A DNA stretch of 64,000 nucleotides, taken from Streptomyces sp. GKU 895. GTDB lineage: Bacteria > Actinomycetota > Actinomycetes > Streptomycetales > Streptomycetaceae. The stretch covers positions 62,001 through 126,000 of the forward strand of contig MWJO01000005.1 of assembly GCA_002027195.1 (NCBI GenBank), in the 5' to 3' direction. Each line of letters begins with the position of its first letter. The stretch's first letter is position 1. The position numbers were made by a program, and so were the translations under genes. The notes under the pieces were generated by a model. That model worked only from the letters and a program-made list of their open reading frames with translations. It searched no databases and was not told the origin of the DNA. This document shows positions 44,496 to 54,264 of the stretch, in pieces.

Positions 44496-45943
44496 AGGCC
44501 GTACTCCTTCCAGCGGCGGTCGACCTTCGCCGCCGTCTCCGGGTCGGACACCACCATGTCCGGCCAGCCGCCGTCGCGGGTGTAGCCCTCCTCGGGCCAC
44601 TTCTTCGTCGCGTCGATCCCCGCCTTGCCGCCCCAGAACTGCTGGTAGGAGGCGTGGTCGAGGTGGTCGACCGGTCCTTCGACGACCGACAGGTCACGCG
44701 CGTAGTCCGTGTTGCCGAGCGCCCGCCACGCGACCTCGTGGAGGTCGTGGACATCGCAGTCCGAGTCGACGACCACGATCAGCTTGGTCAGGGACATCAT
44801 GTGGGCGCCCCACACAGCGTGCATCACCTTTTGGGCGTGCTTGGGGTACTTCTTGTCGATCGAGATGATCGCGCAGTTGTGGAACCCGCCCGCTTCGGGC
44901 AGGTGGTAGTCCACGATGTCCGGCACGATGATCTTCAGCAGGGGGAGGAAGAAGCGCTCGGTCGCACGACCCAGCGGACCGTCCTCCGTCGGGGGGCGGC
45001 CTACGACGATCGACTGAAGCAGCGGCCGCTTGCGCATGGTCACGCAGTCGATCTTCAGCGCCGGGAACGGCTCCTGCGGGGTGTAGAACCCGGTGTGGTC
45101 GCCGAAGGGCCCTTCGGGCAGCATCTCGCCCGGCTCCAGCCACCCCTCGATGACGACCTCGGCCTGCGCCGGAACCTGCAACGGCACGGTCTTGCAGTCG
45201 ACCATCTCGATCCGCTTGCCGGCGATGAACCCGGCGAACAGGTACTCGTCGATGTCCCCGGGGAGCGGCGCGGTGGACGCGTAGGTCACGGCCGGCGGGC
45301 AGCCGAAGGCGATCGCGACCGGGAGGCGTTCCCCCCGGCGGGCCGCCACCTGGTAGTGGTTCCGGCTGTCCTTGTGGATCTGCCAGTGCATGCCGATCGT
45401 GCGCTTGTCGTGGCGCTGGAGGCGGTACAGACCGAGGTTGCGGATGCCGGTTTCCGGGTCCTTGGTGTGGGTCAGGCCCAGGTTGAAGAAGGAGCCGCCG
45501 TCCTGCGGCCAGGTGAACAGCGCCGGAAGCTGGTCGAGGTCGACGTCGTCGCCGGTGAGGACGACCTCCTGGACCGGGGCCTCTTTCACCTTCTTCGGCG
45601 GGACGTGCGTCATCGCGCCGAGCTTGCCGAAGGCCTCCCGCACGCCCACGAAGCCGTGCGGCAGTTCGGGGCGCAGCAGCCCGCCGATCTTGTCGGAGAT
45701 GTCCTCGTACGACTTCAGGCCCAGCGACTTCAGCAGCCGCCGGTCGGTTCCGAAGACGTTCATCGCGAGGGGCATCGAGGAGCCCTTCACGTTCTCGAAG
45801 AGGAGCGCGGGGCCGCCTGCCTTGTTGACCCGGTCGACGATCTCCCCGACCTCCAGATACGGGTCGACCTCGGCCTTGACGCGCTTGAGGTCGCCCTCGC
45901 GTTCCAGGGCCCTGAGCAGCGAGCGAAGATCGTCGTAAGCCAT
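44492..45943 (-). CDS. mqnL: UbiD-family menaquinone biosynthesis decarboxylase
   Basis: A 483-residue UbiD-family decarboxylase, start ATG 45943 ('[19 protein letters not shown]'). Family motifs include '[17 protein letters not shown]', '[18 protein letters not shown]' with the active-site Glu region, and '[19 protein letters not shown]'. It uses the prenylated flavin made by the UbiX protein and removes the carboxyl group after prenylation in the futalosine route. It is the first gene of the leftward unit that continues with mqnP. Confidence 0.92.
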   Translation of the reverse strand: MAYDDLRSLLRALEREGDLKRVKAEVDPYLEVGEIVDRVNKAGGPALLFENVKGSSMPLAMNVFGTDRRLLKSLGLKSYEDISDKIGGLLRPELPHGFVGVREAFGKLGAMTHVPPKKVKEAPVQEVVLTGDDVDLDQLPALFTWPQDGGSFFNLGLTHTKDPETGIRNLGLYRLQRHDKRTIGMHWQIHKDSRNHYQVAARRGERLPVAIAFGCPPAVTYASTAPLPGDIDEYLFAGFIAGKRIEMVDCKTVPLQVPAQAEVVIEGWLEPGEMLPEGPFGDHTGFYTPQEPFPALKIDCVTMRKRPLLQSIVVGRPPTEDGPLGRATERFFLPLLKIIVPDIVDYHLPEAGGFHNCAIISIDKKYPKHAQKVMHAVWGAHMMSLTKLIVVVDSDCDVHDLHEVAWRALGNTDYARDLSVVEGPVDHLDHASYQQFWGGKAGIDATKKWPEEGYTRDGGWPDMVVSDPETAAKVDRRWKEYGL

Positions 45944-46030
45944 GCGTCCCAGTATCCGGTACGGGCTACCCTGGCCCTGTACCTGGGGGCTGTGATCGCG
46001 GCCCCGACGACCGTCCCGTGGGAGGGCCCC

Positions 46031-46345
46031 ATGCTCCGGGTGCTGATGTTCCTCGTGCCGCTGGCGCTGAGCATCTACGCGTTCATCGACTGCATCAGCA
46101 CGCAGGACGAGGACGTCCGCCACATGCCCAAGCCGCTGTGGGCGATCCTCGTGCTGCTGTTCCCGATCGTGGGCTCGATCTCCTGGATGATCGCGGGCAA
46201 GAAGCGCAGCCTGGCCGCCGAGGGCTGGTCCGGCGTCCGGTCCGGCCAGTCGCAGCGCTGGGTCGCGCCCGACGACAACCCCGAGTTCCTGAAGTCCCTC
46301 GACCAGGACGACGACCGCGACCGGAAGAAGCGGGACGAGCCCTGA
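46031..46345 (+). CDS. PLDc_N-domain small membrane protein
   Basis: A 104-residue protein with two membrane segments ('[19 protein letters not shown]' and '[20 protein letters not shown]') separated by a short loop with 'MPKPLW'. This is the phospholipase-D nuclease N-terminal (PLDc_N) module, here alone, as is common in Streptomyces next to the UbiD gene. The charged tail ends '[11 protein letters not shown]'. The function is unknown. One base separates its stop from the LysR start that follows. Confidence 0.82.
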   Translation: MLRVLMFLVPLALSIYAFIDCISTQDEDVRHMPKPLWAILVLLFPIVGSISWMIAGKKRSLAAEGWSGVRSGQSQRWVAPDDNPEFLKSLDQDDDRDRKKRDEP

Positions 46346-46346
46346 C

Positions 46347-47231
46347 GTGGAGCTGCGGCTGCTGGTCACCTTCGAGAAGGTCGCCGGGGTGCTCAGCTTC
46401 ACCCGGGCCGCGGCCGAGCTGAACTACGCCCAGTCCAGCGTCACCAGCCAGATCCGCGCCCTGGAGGACTCGCTCGGCGTGGAGCTGTTCGACCGGCTCG
46501 GCAGCCGAATCCGGCTCACGGAGGCCGGGGAGCGGCTGCTGCCGTACGCCCGCCAGATCATCGAGCTGAGCGCGGAGGCGCGGGCGGCCGTGACGGATGC
46601 CGAGGAGCCCTCCGGCACGCTCGCCGTCGGCACCATGGAGTCGCTGACCTCGTACCGGCTGCCGCCGCTCCTCGAACTCTTCCACCACCGCTATCCGAAG
46701 GTACGGCTGTCGCTGCGCACGACCCTCGGTGACGAGACCCGGCAGGCACTGCGGCAGGGCACCTACGACGTGGGCTTCCTGATGGAGGCGGAGACCGTGC
46801 ACCCGGGCCTGGAGAGCGAGGTGCTGGCGGTGGAGCCGCTGGCGCTGGTGGCGGCGCCGGAACATGCGCTCAAGGGCCGGGAGTTGGCGACCGCCGATCT
46901 TCTGGGCCAACCTCTCCTCGCCACCGAACCGGGCTGCGCCTACCGGGACTTGTTCGAGCGGGAGCTCAACTCCCTCGGCGGGCCGGCCGCCTTCATGGAG
47001 TTCGGCACGATCGAGGCCACCAAACGCGCGGCGGCGGCCGGTCTCGGCATCGCGCTGCTGCCGGAGATCACGGTCGCCGCCGAACTCGCGGGGGGCTCTC
47101 TCGTACGACTGGACTGGGAGCCGCCGTTCACGCTCCGGACGCAGCTCGCGTGGCGGTCGGGGAAGCGGCTGCCGGCACATGTGCGGCTGTTCGCGGAGCA
47201 GGCGCGGAAGCTGGTGTCCGAGCAAGGGTGA
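46347..47231 (+). CDS. LysR-family regulator
   Basis: A 294-residue LysR protein: helix-turn-helix 'LSFTRAAAELNYAQSSVTSQIRALEDSLGVELFDRL' and a type-2 periplasmic-binding-like domain. GTG start at 46347 right after the PLDc_N stop. It is convergent with and overlaps the DMT transporter gene by 104 bases. Its target could be that transporter, but LysR targets are usually divergent and none is. Confidence 0.9.
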   Translation: MELRLLVTFEKVAGVLSFTRAAAELNYAQSSVTSQIRALEDSLGVELFDRLGSRIRLTEAGERLLPYARQIIELSAEARAAVTDAEEPSGTLAVGTMESLTSYRLPPLLELFHHRYPKVRLSLRTTLGDETRQALRQGTYDVGFLMEAETVHPGLESEVLAVEPLALVAAPEHALKGRELATADLLGQPLLATEPGCAYRDLFERELNSLGGPAAFMEFGTIEATKRAAAAGLGIALLPEITVAAELAGGSLVRLDWEPPFTLRTQLAWRSGKRLPAHVRLFAEQARKLVSEQG

Positions 47232-48102
47232 CCTTGAGGCTCGCGAGGACGATCAGCGGGACGCCGAGCGCCTGGACGAGGCCGATGTGGTGGCCGTACA
47301 CCGCCCAGTCCATGCCCATCGCGACGGCCGGGTAGACGAAGGCCAGGACGGCGATCTTCGACAGCGGCAGCCGGGCGTAGGCGGCGTACATCAGGACGTA
47401 CATCAGGCCGGTGTGGATGAAGCCGAGCCCGACCAGCCAGCCCCAGTCGCCCGCGCTCGTGCCGCTCATCGCGCCGAAGTCGGCGAAGGGCAGCAGCAGC
47501 GGGATGCCGACGAGGACCTGGACGAGGGCGATGAGGTGCGGGCGGACGCCGGTGATCCGCTTGGTGACGAGGGTGGACAGGCCGTAGAGGAGGGCCGCGA
47601 GCAACGCCTGTCCGACGCCGAGGAGATAGGTGCCGCCGCTGGTGAAGTCCCCCGGTGTGACGCCCGAGACCAGGACCAGCCCCGCGAAGGCCAGCCCGAT
47701 CCAGCCCGCCTTCGCGGCCGTCAGACGCTCACGGAACAGGAGGGCGCCCAGCAGCACGACGTAGAACGGCTGGGTGTGGTAGACGACCGTCGCCACGGAG
47801 ATCGAGGTGTTCTCGTACGACTCGAAGAGGAACACCCAGTTGAAGACGATGAACACCCCGCCCAGGACGGCGAGTCCGAGAGTGCACGGGGTGAAGCCGT
47901 GGTCGCGGAGCCAGCCGCGGGACAGGACGTAGGTCCCGAGCGCGAGGGCGCCGAAGACCACGCGGAAGAAGACCACGTCGAAGGGGGAGGCACCCGACTC
48001 GACGACGAAGACGCCGAGGGTGCCGGAGAGGATCATGGCGGTCGTGAGCTGGGCGATGCCCTTGCGGTCGGAGGTCATGTCCTTGACGGTAGGAGCGGGC
48101 AT
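47128..48102 (-). CDS. EamA/DMT-superfamily transporter
   Basis: A 324-residue protein of ten membrane segments in two EamA repeats (about 15-145 and 155-290; 'ATVVYHTQPFYVVLLGALLFRERLTAAKAGWIG' is a typical repeat end). A DMT drug/metabolite exporter; the substrate is unknown. The C-terminal Ala/Pro/Thr-rich tail lies within the 104-base overlap with the LysR gene. Either ATG 48102 or ATG 48078 may be used. Confidence 0.87.
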   Translation of the reverse strand: MPAPTVKDMTSDRKGIAQLTTAMILSGTLGVFVVESGASPFDVVFFRVVFGALALGTYVLSRGWLRDHGFTPCTLGLAVLGGVFIVFNWVFLFESYENTSISVATVVYHTQPFYVVLLGALLFRERLTAAKAGWIGLAFAGLVLVSGVTPGDFTSGGTYLLGVGQALLAALLYGLSTLVTKRITGVRPHLIALVQVLVGIPLLLPFADFGAMSGTSAGDWGWLVGLGFIHTGLMYVLMYAAYARLPLSKIAVLAFVYPAVAMGMDWAVYGHHIGLVQALGVPLIVLASLKVTLARTPASAPAPRTAAHVPAAASPTATRAASGA

Positions 48103-48247
48103 CGGTGCAGGTCCACGCGCCAGTGGGGGGTCCTGCCGATGGGGTCATCGGCGGCGTCGATGCGTGCAGGTTGTACGCCGCCGGGCCCCCCGAAGCGGAC
48201 AATGCGCCCCTGTGCCCGGACCGGCCGGAACCGGACACTTACCTCGC

Positions 48248-49654
48248 ATGACGACTGCTCCCGCCGACTCCTCCGGCACCCTCGCCCCCGCATACGGTGA
48301 CAAGGTCATCGCCGTCGAGACGGCGGGCTCGGAGCCCATCCCGGACGCCGAACGGCACGGTTCGCCGCTCCAGCTGCTGTGGACCTGGGCCTCCCCGAAC
48401 ATCGAGTTCGCCACCGTCTTCATCGGTGTGATCTCGGTGCTCTTCTTCGGCCTGAGTTTCTGGGAGGCGACCGCGGCCATCGTCCTCGGCACCGCCGTCG
48501 GTGCGATCACCCAGGGCTTCCTCTCCCTGGACGGTCCGCGCTTCGGCGTCCCGCAGATGGTGATCGGCCGGTTCTCCTTCGGCTACTTCGGCAACATCCT
48601 GCCGTCCGCGGCCAACGGCCTGATCGCGGGCGTGGGCTGGTTCGCGGTGAACAGCGTGAGCGCGGCCTTCGCCCTGAACACGCTGACCGACCTGCGCCCC
48701 CTGCCCTCCCTCCTCCTGGTGGTCGTGGCCGAGATCGTGATCGGCTTCATCGGCCACAACTTCGTGCACACCTTCGAGAAGTACGTGTTCCCCGCGCTCG
48801 CCGTGATCTTCCTTCTGGCCGGTGTGTGGACCTTCAAGGACGCGGACCTCGGCGGCGGCGGCACGGGCGGCGGCATCGGCGGGTTCCTGCTCGCGTTCAG
48901 CGCGGCCTGGGGCTACGCGGCCGGCTGGAACCCGTACGCCTCGGACTACGCGCGCTATCTGCCGCGCACCGCGAACAAGCTGAAGACGATCGTCTACCCG
49001 GCGGTCGGCCTGTTCGTGTCCGTCGCCCTCGTGGCGGTCATCGGCGCGGCCTCGGCGACGATCGTGGCGCCGAAGGACGCCACCCCGACGGCGGCCTTCA
49101 CCGGTCATCTCCCGGGCTGGCTGGGTGACCTGGTGCTCCTCGCCATCATCCTCGGGGCCATCTCGGCGAACGCCCTCAACATCTACTCGGGCGCGATCTC
49201 CATCACCTCCTTCGGCCTGAAGCTCCCGACGTGGCTGAGCCGCAGCGTGCTGGTCGTGGTGTCCGGTGTGGCCGGGACGGCGGCGGCGTGGGCCTCGCTC
49301 GACGACGCGGGGTCGGCGTACGAGGCGTTCCTGCTGGTGATCGCGTACTGGGTGGCCCCTTGGCTGGGCGTCGTCCTGGTGGAGCGGTGGTTCCAGTCCC
49401 GCACGGCCACGGACGAGGAGCTGTCGGCCCGGCTGACCGACCGTTCCTTCACCAACTGGCCCGGTGTCGCGGCCCTGTTGATCGGCGTCGCGGTGTCCGT
49501 GCCGCTCTTCTCCAACCAGGAGGACTTCGTCGGCTACGTCCCGAAGCACTGGCCGTCCTTCGGCGACATCACGCCGGTCGTCGGGTTCGTGGTGAGCGCG
49601 GGGCTGTACGCGGTGCTGCGGCGGGCGAAGGCGCCTCAGCCCACGTCCGCGTAG
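48248..49654 (+). CDS. purine-cytosine permease-like transporter (NCS1)
   Basis: About 468 residues with 12 membrane segments; ATG at 48248. NCS1 features include 'GPRFGVPQMVIGRFSFGYFGNILPS', the 'GWNPYASDYARYLP' loop, and 'SANALNIYSGAISITSFG'. It imports a nucleobase, purine or cytosine type, with cations. The nucleobase-type deaminase and PucR genes 6-7 kb downstream may belong to the same metabolism, but are not in the same operon. The end overlaps the next minus-strand gene by 19 bases. Confidence 0.88.
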   Translation: MTTAPADSSGTLAPAYGDKVIAVETAGSEPIPDAERHGSPLQLLWTWASPNIEFATVFIGVISVLFFGLSFWEATAAIVLGTAVGAITQGFLSLDGPRFGVPQMVIGRFSFGYFGNILPSAANGLIAGVGWFAVNSVSAAFALNTLTDLRPLPSLLLVVVAEIVIGFIGHNFVHTFEKYVFPALAVIFLLAGVWTFKDADLGGGGTGGGIGGFLLAFSAAWGYAAGWNPYASDYARYLPRTANKLKTIVYPAVGLFVSVALVAVIGAASATIVAPKDATPTAAFTGHLPGWLGDLVLLAIILGAISANALNIYSGAISITSFGLKLPTWLSRSVLVVVSGVAGTAAAWASLDDAGSAYEAFLLVIAYWVAPWLGVVLVERWFQSRTATDEELSARLTDRSFTNWPGVAALLIGVAVSVPLFSNQEDFVGYVPKHWPSFGDITPVVGFVVSAGLYAVLRRAKAPQPTSA

Positions 49655-50244
49655 GCCTGGTCGACGTACTCCACCTTGATGTACCGGGGGCCGAACTCCT
49701 TCTTGACGAGGGGTTCGGCCTTCTTCGGGTCGTCGACGCCGACATGGACGAACCCCCGCTCGTCGACCCCGACCTCACGCATCTGGAAGGTGCCGTCCCA
49801 GCGGGTCATGTCCTCGCTGATCCGCTCGGCGAGGGCGTCGAGGGTCTCGCGGTCGACGTCGGCGGGGTGCAGCCGCAGCTTCACGCCCTTCTCGGCGGCG
49901 TCACAGGCGGCCTTGTCGAAGTCGTCGGAGGGGATGCGCCAGACGTCGGCGGCAGCGGCTTCCTCGTCGACGCCCATGCCGGTGTAGACGTCGGCGTACC
50001 TGCCCGCGGCGAGCTCGTCGATGCGGGCGAGGGTGCGGTTGAGGGGGGTGTCGTCGGGGGCGTCACCGTCCGCGCGGCCCGACCGGGTGCCGACGCACCG
50101 GTCCTCCGCCGGGGGCGACGGGGAGGTTGTCGCGGCGACGTCCACGTCCGCGTGCCCGGTCTCCGACGCGTCCACGTACAGGGCCGCCCCCACCACCACA
50201 CCGGCGGTGGCCACGGCCGCCAGGATCCAGCTCCGGTTCCTCAT
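49636..50244 (-). CDS. membrane-anchored secreted protein, unknown function
   Basis: A 202-residue protein with an N-terminal anchor or signal ('RNRSWILAAVATAGVVVGAALYV') and a soluble outer part with two alpha/beta repeats. The last 60 residues ('FQMREVGVDERGFVHVGVDDPKKAEPLVKKEFGPRYIKVEYVD') resemble small ferredoxin-like domains. I chose ATG 50244, in line with the membrane segment. Function not recognised; it lies 37 bases downstream of the ArsR regulator gene on the same strand and may be cotranscribed with it. Confidence 0.68.
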   Translation of the reverse strand: MRNRSWILAAVATAGVVVGAALYVDASETGHADVDVAATTSPSPPAEDRCVGTRSGRADGDAPDDTPLNRTLARIDELAAGRYADVYTGMGVDEEAAAADVWRIPSDDFDKAACDAAEKGVKLRLHPADVDRETLDALAERISEDMTRWDGTFQMREVGVDERGFVHVGVDDPKKAEPLVKKEFGPRYIKVEYVDQAYADVG

Positions 50245-50281
50245 GCGACTGTGACGCGGGAGAGGGCGCGGAGGTTCGCTC

Positions 50282-50599
50282 TCAGTCGCCCCGGAGCACC
50301 AGTTCCAGCAGCCCCGGGAAGCGGGCGTCGAACTCCTCCCGCCGCAGCCGGTTGACCCGCCGGGGCCCCTCGTCCCGCTGTTCCACGAGCCCGGCCGCGC
50401 GCAGCACCGCGAAGTGGTGGCTCTTGGCCGCCTTGCCGACCGGCACGTCGAAGGTGCCGCAGCTGCGCGACCAGTCCTCGGAGGCGGCCAGCTCCCGCAC
50501 CAGCTGGGCCCGCACGGGGTCGGCGAGGGCGGCGAGCGCGGTGAGCACCGGGACGTCGTCGGGGTGGGTGTGCTCGGGGGCGGCACGGTGACTCGCCAT
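50282..50599 (-). CDS. ArsR-family HTH regulator
   Basis: A 105-residue winged-helix protein; ATG 50599 after GGGAGGA. It has 'LADPVRAQLVRELAASEDWS', a helix-turn-helix 'GKAAKSHHFAVLRAAGLVEQRDEG' and a winged end 'RRVNRLRREEFDARFPGLL'. There is no ArsR metal-site cysteine pair; a single Cys is in 'RSCGTF'. It is divergent from a quinone oxidoreductase gene, the usual target arrangement for this group. Confidence 0.88.
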   Translation of the reverse strand: MASHRAAPEHTHPDDVPVLTALAALADPVRAQLVRELAASEDWSRSCGTFDVPVGKAAKSHHFAVLRAAGLVEQRDEGPRRVNRLRREEFDARFPGLLELVLRGD

Positions 50600-50673
50600 G
50601 GTGTCCTCCCGCTCATGACCACTTGCAGAGTGTTCGATGAAAACCATACAGTGGCGAGTGTTCGCTTCTCATT

Positions 50674-50709
50674 GAACAGTCTGAACGGCCTGAACGGTCT
50701 GAACAGTCC
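50674..50709. repeat. four tandem 9-bp repeats in the ArsR/oxidoreductase gap
   Basis: GAACAGTCT, GAACGGCCT, GAACGGTCT and GAACAGTCC follow one another without spacers. With the upstream TGTTC elements near 50632 and 50659 they form several GAACA/TGTTC half-sites. A likely regulator-binding array in the divergent promoter. Confidence 0.6.
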
Positions 50710-50735
50710 CAGCGGTCCAGAACGGGGTGTGCGGC

Positions 50736-51707
50736 ATGCGCGCGATCGAGTTCCAGGAGTACGGCGGTCCCGAGGTCCTCAAGGTTGTCGAGACGGAGGC
50801 CCCCGAGCCCGGCCCCGGGCAGGTGAGCGTCGACGTGGCGTACGCCGGGATCAACTTCGCCGACCTCAAGGCGCGGGAGACGGGGTACCGGGTGCCGCGG
50901 CTGCCGTTCGTGCCCGGCCTGGAGGTCTCCGGGCGGGTCCGGGCGCTGGGCGAGGGGGTCACCGGCCTGACCGCCGGCCAGGAGGTCACCGCGCTGACCG
51001 AGGGCGGCGCCTACGCGGACGTGGCCGTCGCGGACGCGACGACCGTCTTCCCGGTCCCGTCCGGCGTCGGTCTGCGCACGGCGGCGACCTTGCCGACGGT
51101 GCTGCCGACGGCATACGCGCTGGTCCACTCCGTGGGCCGGCTCCAGCCCGGCGAGACCGTGCTGGTGCAGGGCGCGGCGGGCGGTGTCGGCACGGTGCTC
51201 GGGCAGTTGGCGAAGGCCGCGGGCGGCACGGTGTACGGCGTGGTGTCGAGCGCCGCCAAGGCGGAGTACGCGCGGGAGTACGGGTACGACGAGGTCTTCG
51301 TCGGCGACTTCGAGAAGCCGGTGCGGGCGGCGACGGGCGGTCGCGGGGTCGACCTGGTCCTGGACCCGGTGGGCGGCGACACCCTGCGCGCCGGCCTCGC
51401 CTCGCTCGCCGTCTTCGGACGCCTGGTCTCCTTCGGCAACGCGAGCGGGGCCCCGGCGTGGAGCGTGGGGCAGCCCGAGCTGTACCCGCGCGGCATCACG
51501 GTCGGCGGCTTCTCCATCCTCACCCTGGCCCAGACCGCCCCGGACGAACTCCGGGCACTGGCCGAGCGGGCGTTCACGAAGGCCGTCGACGGGACGGTCA
51601 CCCTGCCGGTCACCGCCGAGTTCGCCCTGGAGGAGGCGGCGGAGGCCCACCGGCTGATGGGGGCGCGGACGAGCACGGGGAAGCTGCTGCTGAGGGTCGG
51701 CGGCTGA
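50736..51707 (+). CDS. zinc-independent NADPH:quinone oxidoreductase (MDR family)
   Basis: A 323-residue medium-chain dehydrogenase of the quinone oxidoreductase group. The N-terminal GroES-like domain begins 'MRAIEFQEYGGPEVLKVVE'; the nucleotide-binding motif is 'VLVQGAAGGVGTVLGQLAK'; 'GYDEVF' and 'DLVLDPVGGDTL' follow. No zinc ligands are seen, so it is probably a NADPH reductase of quinones or enones. The divergent ArsR gene is its likely regulator. Confidence 0.88.
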   Translation: MRAIEFQEYGGPEVLKVVETEAPEPGPGQVSVDVAYAGINFADLKARETGYRVPRLPFVPGLEVSGRVRALGEGVTGLTAGQEVTALTEGGAYADVAVADATTVFPVPSGVGLRTAATLPTVLPTAYALVHSVGRLQPGETVLVQGAAGGVGTVLGQLAKAAGGTVYGVVSSAAKAEYAREYGYDEVFVGDFEKPVRAATGGRGVDLVLDPVGGDTLRAGLASLAVFGRLVSFGNASGAPAWSVGQPELYPRGITVGGFSILTLAQTAPDELRALAERAFTKAVDGTVTLPVTAEFALEEAAEAHRLMGARTSTGKLLLRVGG

Positions 51708-51766
51708 GGGGGCGGGAGCACCGGCCGGTCGCGGGGGGAGTGACGGGGGCCACTCGAGCACGGGGT

Positions 51767-53256
<1,490 letters not shown>

Positions 53257-53277
53257 CGCAGTCGCTTGATGGCCTTG

Positions 53278-53310
53278 AAGGCCGGTCTCCGAAAGGGGGG
53301 CCGGCCTTTT
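53278..53310 (+). terminator. argG terminator
   Basis: An 8-bp stem (AAGGCCGG / CCGGCCTT) with a 15-base loop and TTTT, ending 54 bases after the argG stop. Confidence 0.75.
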
Positions 53311-53355
53311 CGGCCTCTGGACATTTCGTGACGAATTTTGACATCGTCCGGTGCC

Positions 53356-54264
53356 ATGCCTGAGACCCAGGAGGCACTCGCCTTCTACGCCACGCAGAGC
53401 ACGTTCTCCGACCCGGGCGAACTGGGCGACCTCTACGCGGACTTACCGGCCGACCCGGCCCGACTCGCCCGTATCTCCCGCGACCTGCTGATCCACCGCG
53501 GCGAGGACGCCCTGTTCGGCCACCGCCATCCGACCGACCGGCTCCACAACGACGCCGAGACCCGCTATGTCGACGGCATCCTGCGGATCCTCGCCGACCG
53601 CGATCCGGCCCCGCTCACCGAACGCCGCGCCCCCGCCGACCGTTTCGTCGGCACCTGCCGGGACTTCGCCCTCCTCCACACCTCCTTCCTGCGCCACCAC
53701 GGCATCCCGGCCCGCACCCGCTCCGGCTTCGCCGACTACTTCCGCACCGACGGCTTCCGCGTCGACCACGTCGTCACCGAGTACTGGGACGCGGACCGCG
53801 GCGCCTGGCTTCTCGCCGATCCCCAACTCGCCGACCCGGCCCACCACCACGTCGACTTCGACCCGGTGGACATCCCGCGCGACCGCTTCCTCGTCGCGGG
53901 CGAAGCCTGGCGGGCGATTCGTGAACGGGGCGCCGACGAGCGGCGGTTCGGGCTCCACCCGCCCGCTGAGGGCCCCTTCCACGGCGAGCGTTTCGTCGCC
54001 GGGAACATCCGTCTCGACCTCGCCGCCCTCAACAAGGTCGAGACCCTGCTGTGGGACGTGTGGGGAGAGGACGAGGGCGAGCCCGGTACCGCGCTGCCCG
54101 AGAAGTCACGGGTGTTCTACGACCGTGTCGCCCCCGTCGTCAGCGGCACCGTCTCCTTCGCCGCCGCCCGTGAGCTGTTCGCCGCGGACGACGTCCTGCG
54201 CACCCCGCCGACGGTGACCTGCTACGCGCCCTTCAACGGCCCGAGCGCCGTCACCCTGCGCTGA
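53356..54264 (+). CDS. transglutaminase-like protein with a TTA codon
   Basis: A 302-residue cytosolic protein with a papain-like transglutaminase core: Cys in 'FVGTCRDFALLHTSFLRHHGIPART', His in 'FRVDHVVTEYWD' and Asp in 'LADPQLAD'. The enzyme group includes proteases and amidases as well as cross-linkers. Codon 30 (53443-53445) is TTA, so expression should depend on the bldA tRNA and occur late in growth. The 3' end overlaps the PucR gene by 43 bases on the other strand. Confidence 0.85.
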   Translation: MPETQEALAFYATQSTFSDPGELGDLYADLPADPARLARISRDLLIHRGEDALFGHRHPTDRLHNDAETRYVDGILRILADRDPAPLTERRAPADRFVGTCRDFALLHTSFLRHHGIPARTRSGFADYFRTDGFRVDHVVTEYWDADRGAWLLADPQLADPAHHHVDFDPVDIPRDRFLVAGEAWRAIRERGADERRFGLHPPAEGPFHGERFVAGNIRLDLAALNKVETLLWDVWGEDEGEPGTALPEKSRVFYDRVAPVVSGTVSFAAARELFAADDVLRTPPTVTCYAPFNGPSAVTLR

